Shown here piece by piece: positions 8,363-15,628 of a stretch of DNA of 64,000 nt. The stretch comes from Variovorax sp. OV329 (GTDB lineage: Bacteria > Pseudomonadota > Gammaproteobacteria > Burkholderiales > Burkholderiaceae_C). Positions within the stretch are counted from its first letter, which is position 1, and every line of letters starts with the position of its first letter. The DNA lies in assembly GCF_900114785.1 (NCBI RefSeq), contig NZ_FOUG01000016.1, positions 62,001 to 126,000 of the forward strand, written 5' to 3'. The notes under the pieces were generated by a model. That model was not told the DNA's origin and made no database searches. It saw only the letters and a list, made by a program, of their open reading frames with translations. A program made the translations under genes and the position numbers.

Positions 8363-10540
8363 TCAGAAGGCGTAGCGCTCTCGCCGCCTAGCCTCACCGC
8401 GCTGCAGCCAGCCGATGGCGCCCGAGCGAATGCGCTCGCGCAGGCGCTCCCAGCCGCTGGGGTTGCTCACCACCTGCGCCTTGTAGAAGGAGGGGCACAG
8501 CACCGCCGCATGCGACACGTCGCCGCAGTTGCCGCAGCCCACGCAGCTGTCGAGCACCGTGGCCACCGGGTCGCTGCGCAGCGGATCTGGGTTGGGCTTG
8601 ATCGACAGCGAAGGGCAGCCGGAGAGGCGAATGCACGAGTGGTCGCCGGTGCAGGTGTCCGAATCCACGCCGAACTTGTCGCGCACCACGCGCTTGCCAT
8701 CGGCCATGGCCTTGCGCACCAGCGGCTTCTCGCGGCGCTGCTTGTTGAGCATGCACTCGGACTGGGCGATCAGGACCTTCGGGCCTTTTTCCTTGGTGGT
8801 CAGCGCTTCGCGCAGGGTGTCGCGCATGCCGGCCACGTCGTAGGTGCGGCGCAGGGTCTTCACCCACTTCACGCCCACGCCGCGCACCGCCTGCTCGATC
8901 TCGTGGCCGGTGCTGCGCGTGGCGTTGTTCGCCTTGGACGAGAGGATGTCCTGCCCGCCCGTGGCCGAGGTGTAGTTGTTGTCGACGACGATGGTCAGGT
9001 TGTCGCTGCGGTTGAACACCGCGTTGGCGATGCCGCTGGTCAAACCGTTGTGCCAGAAGCCGCCGTCGCCCATCACCGAGATCGCGCGCTTGCCCGCCGG
9101 CACGTTGAGCGCCGCCGCACCGGCTGCCCCCAGGCCATAGCCCATGGTGGTGTTGCCCAGGTGGAAGGGCGGCAGGATGGAGAACAGGTGGCAGCCGATG
9201 TCGGCGCTCACGTGGTGCGGGCCCAGCTCGCGCTCCACCAGCTTCATCGCGCTGAAGATGGGGCGCTCGGGGCAGCCGGTGCAGAAGCCCGGCGGGCGCG
9301 CATGCACCACTTCCTCGATGGGCTGGTCGGGCTCGGGCGGCGCGGGCAGCTCCTTCGCCTGCACCAGGGGGATGATCTTGCGAACCGGGGCGGGCAGCGG
9401 CTGCGGCTCGATGCGGCCGTAGCGCTCGAAGAAGGCGCGTGCGCCCTTGAGCAGCGCGGCCGTGGTGTATTCGCCGGCGACGGGCAGCACGTCCTTGCCG
9501 TGCAGCTGCGCGCTGACGCCGGCCTGGCGCAGGATGGTGGCCAGGTTCTGCTCGATGAAGTTGGGCTGCCCTTCTTCCACCAGCAGCACTGCGCGCTTGC
9601 CTTCGCAAAAGCGCAGCACCTCGCTGTCGATGACCGGGTAGGCCACGTTCATCACGTACAGCGGCACCTGGGAGTTGCCGTAGACGTCGGCCAGACCCAG
9701 GCGCTCCAGCGCGCGCATCATGGTGTTGTAGCTGCCGCCCTGGACGATCACGCCCAGGTCGCCGTGGTCGCCGTCGAAGAACTCGTTCAGCCGCCGCTCC
9801 TCGATGAACTTCACCGCGGCAGGCCAGCGCTCCTTGATCTTCTCCTGCTCGTGCACGAAGCTGGCGGGCGGCAGCACGATGCGGCTGACGTCGCGCTGCG
9901 GCTGCTCCATCGCCTCTTTCAGCGTGAACTCGGGCGGACGGTTGGCGCCGGCCACGAACTGCCCGTGCACGTGGCACGCGCGGATGCGCAGCTGCAGCAT
10001 CACCGGCGTGTTGCTGGCTTCGGAGAGGTCGAATCCGGCCTTGACCGACTCGACGATCGACGTCAGGTTGGGGCGCGGGTCCAGCAGCCAGATCTGCGAC
10101 TTCATCGCGAAGGCATGGCTGCGCTCCTGCATGATCGAGGAGCCCTCGCCGTAGTCCTCGCCCACGATGATGAGCGCGCCGCCGGTGACGCCGCCCGAAG
10201 CCAGGTTGGCCAGCGCGTCCGAGGCCACATTGGTGCCCACGGTGGCCTTGAAGGTGACGGCGCCACGCAGCGGGTAGTTCACCGATGCGGCCAGCGTGGC
10301 GGCCGCGGTGGCCTCGCTCGCGCTGTTCTCGAACCGGATGCCCTGCTCGGTCAGGATGTCCTGCGCGTCGGCCAGCACGTCCATCAGGTGCGAGATGGGC
10401 GCACCCTGGTAGCCGGCCACGTAGGCGACACCGGATTCCAGCAGTGCCTTGGTCACCGCCAGAATCCCCTCACCGCTGAAAACCTCGCCTTGGCCCAGTT
10501 TCAGCTTCTTGACTTCTTCGACAAAGGAACGCTCAGCCAT
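8363..10540 (-). CDS. iorA: Indolepyruvate ferredoxin oxidoreductase alpha subunit (ThDP/Fe-S)
   Basis: A 725-residue catalytic subunit and first gene of the leftward catabolic operon. The N-terminal half is the pyrimidine-binding domain; the ThDP pyrophosphate motif is GDGGFWHNG followed about 25 residues on by DNNYTS. The C-terminus has two Cys clusters, CTGDHSCIRLSGC and CVGCGNCG...CP, for [4Fe-4S] centres. The first cluster has wider spacing than the classic CxxCxxC, as in aerobic IOR forms. An AGGAGC ribosome binding site precedes the ATG at 10540. It is transcribed divergently from the MarR gene, with a 75-bp shared control region. Confidence 0.92.
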   Translation of the reverse strand: MAERSFVEEVKKLKLGQGEVFSGEGILAVTKALLESGVAYVAGYQGAPISHLMDVLADAQDILTEQGIRFENSASEATAAATLAASVNYPLRGAVTFKATVGTNVASDALANLASGGVTGGALIIVGEDYGEGSSIMQERSHAFAMKSQIWLLDPRPNLTSIVESVKAGFDLSEASNTPVMLQLRIRACHVHGQFVAGANRPPEFTLKEAMEQPQRDVSRIVLPPASFVHEQEKIKERWPAAVKFIEERRLNEFFDGDHGDLGVIVQGGSYNTMMRALERLGLADVYGNSQVPLYVMNVAYPVIDSEVLRFCEGKRAVLLVEEGQPNFIEQNLATILRQAGVSAQLHGKDVLPVAGEYTTAALLKGARAFFERYGRIEPQPLPAPVRKIIPLVQAKELPAPPEPDQPIEEVVHARPPGFCTGCPERPIFSAMKLVERELGPHHVSADIGCHLFSILPPFHLGNTTMGYGLGAAGAAALNVPAGKRAISVMGDGGFWHNGLTSGIANAVFNRSDNLTIVVDNNYTSATGGQDILSSKANNATRSTGHEIEQAVRGVGVKWVKTLRRTYDVAGMRDTLREALTTKEKGPKVLIAQSECMLNKQRREKPLVRKAMADGKRVVRDKFGVDSDTCTGDHSCIRLSGCPSLSIKPNPDPLRSDPVATVLDSCVGCGNCGDVSHAAVLCPSFYKAQVVSNPSGWERLRERIRSGAIGWLQRGEARRRERYAF

Positions 10541-10615
10541 GCTGCTCCTAGAAAACCCTCGGACACAATCGATCCGCAGGGCGTATATTCTTTAGAACTG
10601 AATCTATCCACAATC
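10541..10615. promoter_or_regulatory. Divergent iorA/marR control region with candidate MarR operator
   Basis: A 75-bp AT-enriched spacer between the divergent iorA and marR starts. Positions 10587-10603 form an imperfect inverted repeat, ATTC...GAAT around TTTAGAACT, containing the short dyad TTCT-TT-AGAA. The location is right for an operator that lets the MarR protein control both itself and the catabolic operon. Inferred from symmetry and position only. Confidence 0.45.
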
Positions 10616-11152
10616 ATGAATAACCCTAGACATGCAAGCAGCGTGCCTGCCAAAAGCCCGCGTCGAAGCCGGCAGCCGGCAGTGCCGAAGCGGCCTTTTG
10701 TCGAGGACTACCTGGCGGCCTTGCTTGCCCAGGCCAGCCACCTGATCTCCTCCGAATTCCACAGGGTGGCGCGTGAGCAGGGCTTCTCGGTCTCGGAATG
10801 GCGGGTGCTGGCCTCGCTGGCGGGCGGCGAAGCGATCAGCATCGGGCGGCTTGCGCAGACCGCGGTGATGAAGCAGCCCACGGTGACGCGGCTGCTGGAC
10901 CGCATGAGCCAGAAGGGCCATGTGGAACGCCTGCCCCACGACAGTGACCGCCGCATCACGCTGGTGCGCATCACCGACGCGGGCGAGCGCACGGTGGGGG
11001 ACCTGATCGAACTGGCGCGCGAGCATGAGGACCGGGTGCTCGCGCCCTTCGGCCTGGAAAGCGCCGAGGCGCTCAAGAGCACGCTGCGCCGCATGATCGA
11101 GCTGCACGAGAACCTGTCCGCCGAAGTCGAGGACGACGACGAGGATTCGTGA
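10616..11152 (+). CDS. MarR-family transcriptional regulator of the catabolic locus
   Basis: A 178-residue MarR protein with a basic N-terminal tail (about 25 residues), then the dimerisation and winged-helix core. The recognition segment is IGRLAQTAVMKQPTVTRLLDR, and the wing has the family signature DSDRRITLVRITDAG. The C-terminus ends in an acidic run (EVEDDDEDS). It is divergent from iorA, the usual arrangement for a ligand-relieved repressor of the adjacent pathway. In Variovorax auxin-degradation loci the regulator is a MarR protein in this position, which supports an aromatic-acid ligand; the ligand is not visible in the sequence. Confidence 0.9.
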   Translation: MNNPRHASSVPAKSPRRSRQPAVPKRPFVEDYLAALLAQASHLISSEFHRVAREQGFSVSEWRVLASLAGGEAISIGRLAQTAVMKQPTVTRLLDRMSQKGHVERLPHDSDRRITLVRITDAGERTVGDLIELAREHEDRVLAPFGLESAEALKSTLRRMIELHENLSAEVEDDDEDS

Positions 11153-11170
11153 GCCGCGCCGCCTGCCTGT

Positions 11171-12046
11171 TCAGGGAACGAGTACCGCGCGGCCTCGATG
11201 GCCGCGTTGGGTGATCCACTGCATGGCCAGCGCGGCATCGGCCAGGGCGAATTCCGTGACCTGCAGTTGCAGCCGCCCATCGGCCAGGCGCGCCAGCAGT
11301 TCGGGCGCCGCGGCCCGCCCTGCCGCATCGCGGCGGAACATGTTCAGCGGCAGCAGGCTCACGTCGCGCTGCAGGAAGCGCGCGATGTCGATGGCGATCT
11401 CGTTGCCTGCGGTGTAGCCGACCAGCACCGCGCGGCCACCGGCTTCGATGCGCTCCAGCGCAGCGGCGAGCACCGGGCCGCCGACGGTGTCGATCAACAC
11501 GTCGGCCTTGGAACCTGAGGCAGCGTCGTCGGCCTTCCATGCGATCGCTTCGGCACCTGCATCACGCGCCAGCTGCATGGCCAGCGAGCCCACCGCGCCG
11601 CTGGCACCGCTCACCAGCACACGCTCACCGGCGCGCACCTTGGCCACCTCATGCAAGGCGACCCAGGCGGAAGTCGATGGAGAGAAGAAAGCCGAGCCCA
11701 GGCTCATCGGCACGCCCTCGGGAAGGCGGCCGATGGCGGCATCGGGCGCATCGATGATCTCGCGCCAGGTGCCGTCGAAGCGCGTGTCCAGGCCCGTGCC
11801 GCGGATCCAGACGCGCTCGCCCGGTGCGAACACCTCGCTTTCGAGCACGACGCCTGCCGCCTCGACGCCAGGCACATAGGGCAAGGCGGGCGGGTTCATG
11901 AACTGGCCGCCCCACACGGTGCGGTCGATATGGCCCACGGTGGCGGCGGCCATGCGCACCAGCGTGCGGCCCGGCGCGCGTGACGGATCGGGCAAGTCTT
12001 CGAGCCGCGGCTGCTGGTTCCACGAGTGGACGCGAATCGCTTTCAT
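11171..12046 (-). CDS. Compact zinc-independent MDR oxidoreductase (quinone-reductase-like)
   Basis: A 291-residue medium-chain dehydrogenase/reductase. The N-terminal GroES-like domain has AATVGHID where zinc enzymes carry the Cys ligand, so it should lack catalytic zinc. The Rossmann motif is VSGASGAVGSLAMQLA. It is shorter than the usual 320-340 residues: about 30 residues are missing between that motif and DVLIDTVGG. The ATG (12046) overlaps the hydrolase stop as ATGA. It is the last gene of the second catabolic operon and converges on marR with an 18-bp gap. The reaction is unknown; NADPH-dependent reduction of an enone or quinone-like intermediate is plausible. Confidence 0.8.
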   Translation of the reverse strand: MKAIRVHSWNQQPRLEDLPDPSRAPGRTLVRMAAATVGHIDRTVWGGQFMNPPALPYVPGVEAAGVVLESEVFAPGERVWIRGTGLDTRFDGTWREIIDAPDAAIGRLPEGVPMSLGSAFFSPSTSAWVALHEVAKVRAGERVLVSGASGAVGSLAMQLARDAGAEAIAWKADDAASGSKADVLIDTVGGPVLAAALERIEAGGRAVLVGYTAGNEIAIDIARFLQRDVSLLPLNMFRRDAAGRAAAPELLARLADGRLQLQVTEFALADAALAMQWITQRGHRGRAVLVP

Positions 12047-12852
12047 CGCAGGCCTTCCAGGAAGTCGAGCACCGCGCCTGCGAAGGCCTCGGGCAGTTGA
12101 TCGGGCAGCGGCACCATGCCGCCTTCGATGTCGACGATCCGCGCGTCGGAAAGATGCTCGGCCAGCTCGGCCGCGTGTGGCGAGGCGAAGGGGTCCTGCG
12201 TCGCGCGGATCAGCAGCACGGGCTGCGTGACGCGAGCGATGACGTCTTCCATCCGATAGCTCGCCACTGCGCGGTGTCCGCCCTCGATGTCGCCCGAGGC
12301 CTTGAGCCCATCGAGCACGAAGGCCTGCAGCAGCTCGGGCCGGTCCGTCGGATAGAAGCCTTGGCGGTTGCGCCACATCTGCATCAGGTGCGTGCCGTCG
12401 CCTTGCTCTTGCACCGCGTCGATGGGCGGGCGCTTGGCGCGGGCGATGCGGAAGGCCTCGTTCGTGTACGGCGTGGACGAGAGCACCACCGCCCCCACCT
12501 TCTGCGCAAAGTTCGCGGCCAGCGCCACGGCGATCACGCCACCGGTGTGGTGCCCCACCACGTGCGCCCGCTCGATGCCCAGCGAGTCCAGCAGTTCTGC
12601 CGCGACGCCCGCCCAGCGCTCGATGCTCGGCGCCCAGGGCGGTGGCGCCGAATCGCCGAAGCCCACCGTGTCCATCGCTATCGCGCGAAAGCGCCGGCCC
12701 AGCAGCGGAAGCACCTCGCGGTACTCGGCCCAGCTGCGCGGGCTCTGGTGCAGCAGCAAGACCGCCGGCGCGGCGGCGTCACCGCACTCTGCGTAGTGCA
12801 CCTGCCCTACCGACAGCTCGGCAAAGGCGCGGCGGATCGGTGGCGTGGTCAT
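12043..12852 (-). CDS. Alpha/beta-hydrolase-fold protein lacking the Ser nucleophile
   Basis: A 269-residue alpha/beta-hydrolase fold with the oxyanion-side motif LLHQSPRS and strand/elbow VVGHHTGG. At the nucleophile elbow GxSxG the Ser is His102 (GHHTG), read directly from the codons. The C-terminal segment reads GGMVPLPDQLPEAF (about residues 244-257) where GHxP normally gives the catalytic His. An acid candidate remains in ATQDPF. Ser-His hydrolysis is therefore unlikely by the ordinary mechanism. Both ends overlap or nearly abut neighbours, so it is a true operon member. It may act on a pathway intermediate such as a CoA ester or lactam by different chemistry, or bind only. Confidence 0.8.
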   Translation of the reverse strand: MTTPPIRRAFAELSVGQVHYAECGDAAAPAVLLLHQSPRSWAEYREVLPLLGRRFRAIAMDTVGFGDSAPPPWAPSIERWAGVAAELLDSLGIERAHVVGHHTGGVIAVALAANFAQKVGAVVLSSTPYTNEAFRIARAKRPPIDAVQEQGDGTHLMQMWRNRQGFYPTDRPELLQAFVLDGLKASGDIEGGHRAVASYRMEDVIARVTQPVLLIRATQDPFASPHAAELAEHLSDARIVDIEGGMVPLPDQLPEAFAGAVLDFLEGLR

Positions 12853-12857
12853 GCGCT

Positions 12858-13868
12858 TCAGCCGCGCGTGGCCTCGGCCGGCGCGCGCCACAAGCCCGCA
12901 TGCTTGAGCATGCCCAGCGTGCGCAGCAGCACGTCGCCGCGGTAGGCGGCCACGTCCCGGCCGGCGTAGTCGTAGAAGCCGCTGCCGGTCTTCAGGCCCA
13001 GGCGGCCCTCTTCCATCATGCGTCCCAGGATGGCCGGCGCCCGGTAGCGCGCAGCGTCGATGGAGCCGGACATCTCGCGGCTCGCGTGGTGCAGGATGTC
13101 CGCGCCGCCGAAGTCGATGAACTCCACCACGCCCAGCGCGGCAAAGCGCAGGCCCAGGCCGTAGCGCGTGGCCTTGTCGATCTCTTCGGCGGTGGCGGCG
13201 CCCTCCTCGATCATGCGCGCCGCCTCGTTCATCACCAGCGCCTGCAGGCGCGGCACGATGTAGCCGGGCGTGGGCCCGCACACCACCGGCAGCTTGCCGA
13301 TGCCTTCGAGCACCGCCTTGGCCCGCGTGAGCACGGCCAGGTCGGTGCCGTCGTGGTGGCTCAGCTCCACCACCGGAATGACGTAGGCCGGGTTGAGCCA
13401 GTGGATGTTCAGGAAGCGCTGCGGGCGCTTCACGAATTCCGCAATCTGCGTGACCAGGATGCTGCTGGTCGTCGAGGTGAGGATGGCGTCGTCGCTGCAA
13501 TGCGCGTTGATGTGCTCGAAGGCCTCGCGCTTGGCTTCCAGCGTCTCGGGCACGCCTTCGAACACCAGCTCGGCGGCGGCGAGCGCCGCGGGCGCCTCGT
13601 CGGCACGCACCAGCTGCACGCGCTGGGCGATGGCCTGCACCTGCTCGGCCGCCAGCACGCCCAGCGCGGCCAGGCCCGACAGGCTGCCTTCGATCTCGGT
13701 GCGCGCCTCGTCGGCCAGCTTGCGCCAGGCCTCGTCGCTTCGCGTGCGCAGGTCCACCAGCGACACGCGGTGGCCCGCGTAGGCGAAGGCGATGGCGATG
13801 CCGCGACCCATGCGGCCCGCGCCCACCGCGACGACGTGCGGCAGGCCTTGCGGGTCAGCGGCCTTCAT
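12858..13868 (-). CDS. 3-hydroxyacyl-CoA dehydrogenase family protein
   Basis: A 336-residue NAD-dependent dehydrogenase of the HCDH/lambda-crystallin group. The Rossmann motif is VGAGRMGRGIAIAFA, the catalytic segment is HWLNPAYVIPVVEL (His of HxxNP, distal Glu), and the helical C-terminal domain contains GYIVPRLQALVMNEA and GLKTGSGFYDY. The ATG at 13868 overlaps the end of the opine-dehydrogenase-like gene by 14 bp, so the two are coupled. Expected reaction: oxidation or reduction of a 3-hydroxyacyl-CoA or related hydroxy acid. In an IAA locus it could act on a side-chain intermediate; substrate unproven. Confidence 0.88.
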   Translation of the reverse strand: MKAADPQGLPHVVAVGAGRMGRGIAIAFAYAGHRVSLVDLRTRSDEAWRKLADEARTEIEGSLSGLAALGVLAAEQVQAIAQRVQLVRADEAPAALAAAELVFEGVPETLEAKREAFEHINAHCSDDAILTSTTSSILVTQIAEFVKRPQRFLNIHWLNPAYVIPVVELSHHDGTDLAVLTRAKAVLEGIGKLPVVCGPTPGYIVPRLQALVMNEAARMIEEGAATAEEIDKATRYGLGLRFAALGVVEFIDFGGADILHHASREMSGSIDAARYRAPAILGRMMEEGRLGLKTGSGFYDYAGRDVAAYRGDVLLRTLGMLKHAGLWRAPAEATRG

Positions 13869-14928
13869 GCAGGCGCTCTTTCAGCGCGTCGCGCGACAGG
13901 CCGGCAAGGCCCAGCGATTCGAAGGTGCGCGGACCCTTGCGCAGGTCGCGCCCCAGGAAGCCGCCCACGATCGCCAGGATGCCCTGTGCGATGGGCGCAT
14001 CCACGCCTGCGTAGCGCGCGGCCGAGGCCAGGAAGGCCAGGCCCATCTCCGTGTCCTCGGCGATGTAGCGGTGCGTGTGCAGGTCGATGTGCTCGCGCCA
14101 GTCGCCGGACTTCACCAGCTGCTTGTGCGCGTCGCCGTACATCCACTTGTCGTTGTTGTAGTGGTCGGCCAGCGGGTAGTGCGGGCCGGCGTGGCCGAAG
14201 GCGTCGCGCACCGCGATGCGCTCGTGGTCCAGCCGGTCGGTGACGGCGCGCACCGAGGGCTGCGTGCCCTCGTTGTGGATGTCCCAGCGCTCGAAGTGCT
14301 GCAGCGGCGCGGCGTTCATCACCATCAGCGGCGGATGGATGATGGGGCCGGCGTTCATCAGCGCGCCCGAGAGCGCATCGCCGCAGCCGTGGACCGCCGG
14401 GTAGGCGCGGCGGATGACCTCGATGGCCTCCTTCTCCTTGCGCGCCGGGTACACGCCGGTGGGCAGGTGGATGGCGCGGATGGTGACGTTGACCTCGCGC
14501 TCGCCGTGCTTGCGGGCCAGGTAGGGCAAGGTGCCGGTCTCGGCCCACGCCACGTCGGCCCGGCTGCCCGACTCGCGCGCGATCTGCGCCATGACATAGC
14601 TGCCGAAGGTGCCGGGCGGAATGAACACCACCTGGCCGTCCACCAGGTGCGGCGCCATGGCGCGGGCGATGTCGGCCTGCGCAATGGCGGGCGAGGGAAT
14701 CAGGATGAGCTCGGCGCCGCGCATCGCGTCGCCGATGTTCGCGGTGGCCAGGGCGATGGACACGTCGCGCGCGCCCTGCGCGTCTTTCAGGCGGATGGAA
14801 CCGGCCTCGATCAGCGGCGCCAGCGCGGCGGCGTCGCGTCGCCACAGGCGCACTTCATGGCCGGCTTCGGACAGATCGGCGGCCGCGGCGTAGCAGCCAT
14901 GACCTCCCCCCAGGATTGCGATTTTCAT
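13855..14928 (-). CDS. NAD/NADP octopine/nopaline dehydrogenase family protein
   Basis: A 357-residue protein with an N-terminal Rossmann fold (ILGGGHGCYAAAADLSEAG) and a C-terminal Octopine_DH-type all-helical domain, with His-rich segments around IIHPPLMVMNA and HYNNDKW. The start MKIAILGGG is preferred over an upstream ATG because it begins at the Rossmann strand. It is the first gene of the second leftward operon, and the spacer upstream carries inverted repeats. The family catalyses reductive condensation of amino and 2-oxo acids or the reverse, but many members in catabolic clusters are uncharacterised. Role here unknown. Confidence 0.82.
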   Translation of the reverse strand: MKIAILGGGHGCYAAAADLSEAGHEVRLWRRDAAALAPLIEAGSIRLKDAQGARDVSIALATANIGDAMRGAELILIPSPAIAQADIARAMAPHLVDGQVVFIPPGTFGSYVMAQIARESGSRADVAWAETGTLPYLARKHGEREVNVTIRAIHLPTGVYPARKEKEAIEVIRRAYPAVHGCGDALSGALMNAGPIIHPPLMVMNAAPLQHFERWDIHNEGTQPSVRAVTDRLDHERIAVRDAFGHAGPHYPLADHYNNDKWMYGDAHKQLVKSGDWREHIDLHTHRYIAEDTEMGLAFLASAARYAGVDAPIAQGILAIVGGFLGRDLRKGPRTFESLGLAGLSRDALKERLHEGR

Positions 14929-14965
14929 GAACGGGCACCCCAATTGCTTGTGTCGATGGATCAAG

Positions 14966-14995
14966 CATCTACATTACTTTTCAAATGTTTAGATG
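14966..14995. promoter_or_regulatory. Inverted-repeat candidate operator upstream of the second catabolic operon
   Basis: In the AT-rich gap before the opine-dehydrogenase-like gene, CATCT and ACATT on the left are mirrored by AATGT and AGATG on the right, around nearly one centre (about 14980). It lies 40-70 bp upstream of the ATG at 14928, a normal operator position. It shares only TTTAGA with the iorA/marR site, so common MarR control is possible but not shown. Confidence 0.45.
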
Positions 14996-15109
14996 TCAAC
15001 CAGTCTTGCCCTGGGGTGCCGGACCGACGAATGGTTGCCCATAAATGGGCAGGGTCGCGCTACCCTCGCGCCGCGCGGTTTCACTCATGCAGAGAAAAGG
15101 AGCCCCTCG

Positions 15110-15616
15110 ATGATTCTCGGACTCACCAACCTCGGCGCCGTCCACACCCTCATCAGCTTGGTCGCTCTGGGTGCGGGCGCCTGGGCGCTCGTGCGCGACA
15201 AGGCCATCATTCCGGACAACGGCCTGGGCCGGACCTACGTGTGGGCAACGGTGCTTACCTGCCTGACCGGCTTCGGGATCTTCCAGCGCGGCGGCTTCGG
15301 GCCGCCCCACATGCTGGGAATCATCACCCTGCTCGTGCTGGGCCTGGCGGCCGTGGCCTGGCGCGGCAAGCTGGGCGCCGCGTCGGCCTATGTCGCCACC
15401 GCGTGCTATTCACTCACCTACTTCTTCCACATGATCCCGGGCTTTACCGAGACCTTCTCGCGCGTGCCGCTGGGCGCGCCCTACTTCACCGGCCCGGACG
15501 ATCCGCTGCTGGCGAAGGTCATCGGCGTGGTGTTCCTGATCTTCCTCGTGGGGGTAACGGTGCAGCTGATCCGTTTGCACAAGGCCAGGCGCGGCCTGCC
15601 CGGCGCGCCGGCCTGA
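15110..15616 (+). CDS. Small integral membrane protein, function unknown
   Basis: A 168-residue hydrophobic protein with four likely transmembrane segments: about residues 5-27, 43-60, 66-84 and 140-157. The ATG at 15110 is chosen over an upstream in-frame ATG (14993) because AAAGGAG lies just before it and hydrophobic sequence begins at once. No catalytic motif is visible. A soluble loop with FHMIPGFTETFSRVPLGAPY precedes the last helix. It stands alone between the catabolic island and the convergent MFS gene; no functional link can be claimed. Confidence 0.8.
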   Translation: MILGLTNLGAVHTLISLVALGAGAWALVRDKAIIPDNGLGRTYVWATVLTCLTGFGIFQRGGFGPPHMLGIITLLVLGLAAVAWRGKLGAASAYVATACYSLTYFFHMIPGFTETFSRVPLGAPYFTGPDDPLLAKVIGVVFLIFLVGVTVQLIRLHKARRGLPGAPA

Positions 15617-15628
15617 TCGCGAACCGGC

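Noticed and set aside
8345..10615. Very long rightward open frame opposite iorA, running in frame into marR
   Set aside because: His/Ala/Gly/Arg-rich translation is typical of the antisense of GC-rich genes. The real MarR start at 10616 explains the only coding part.
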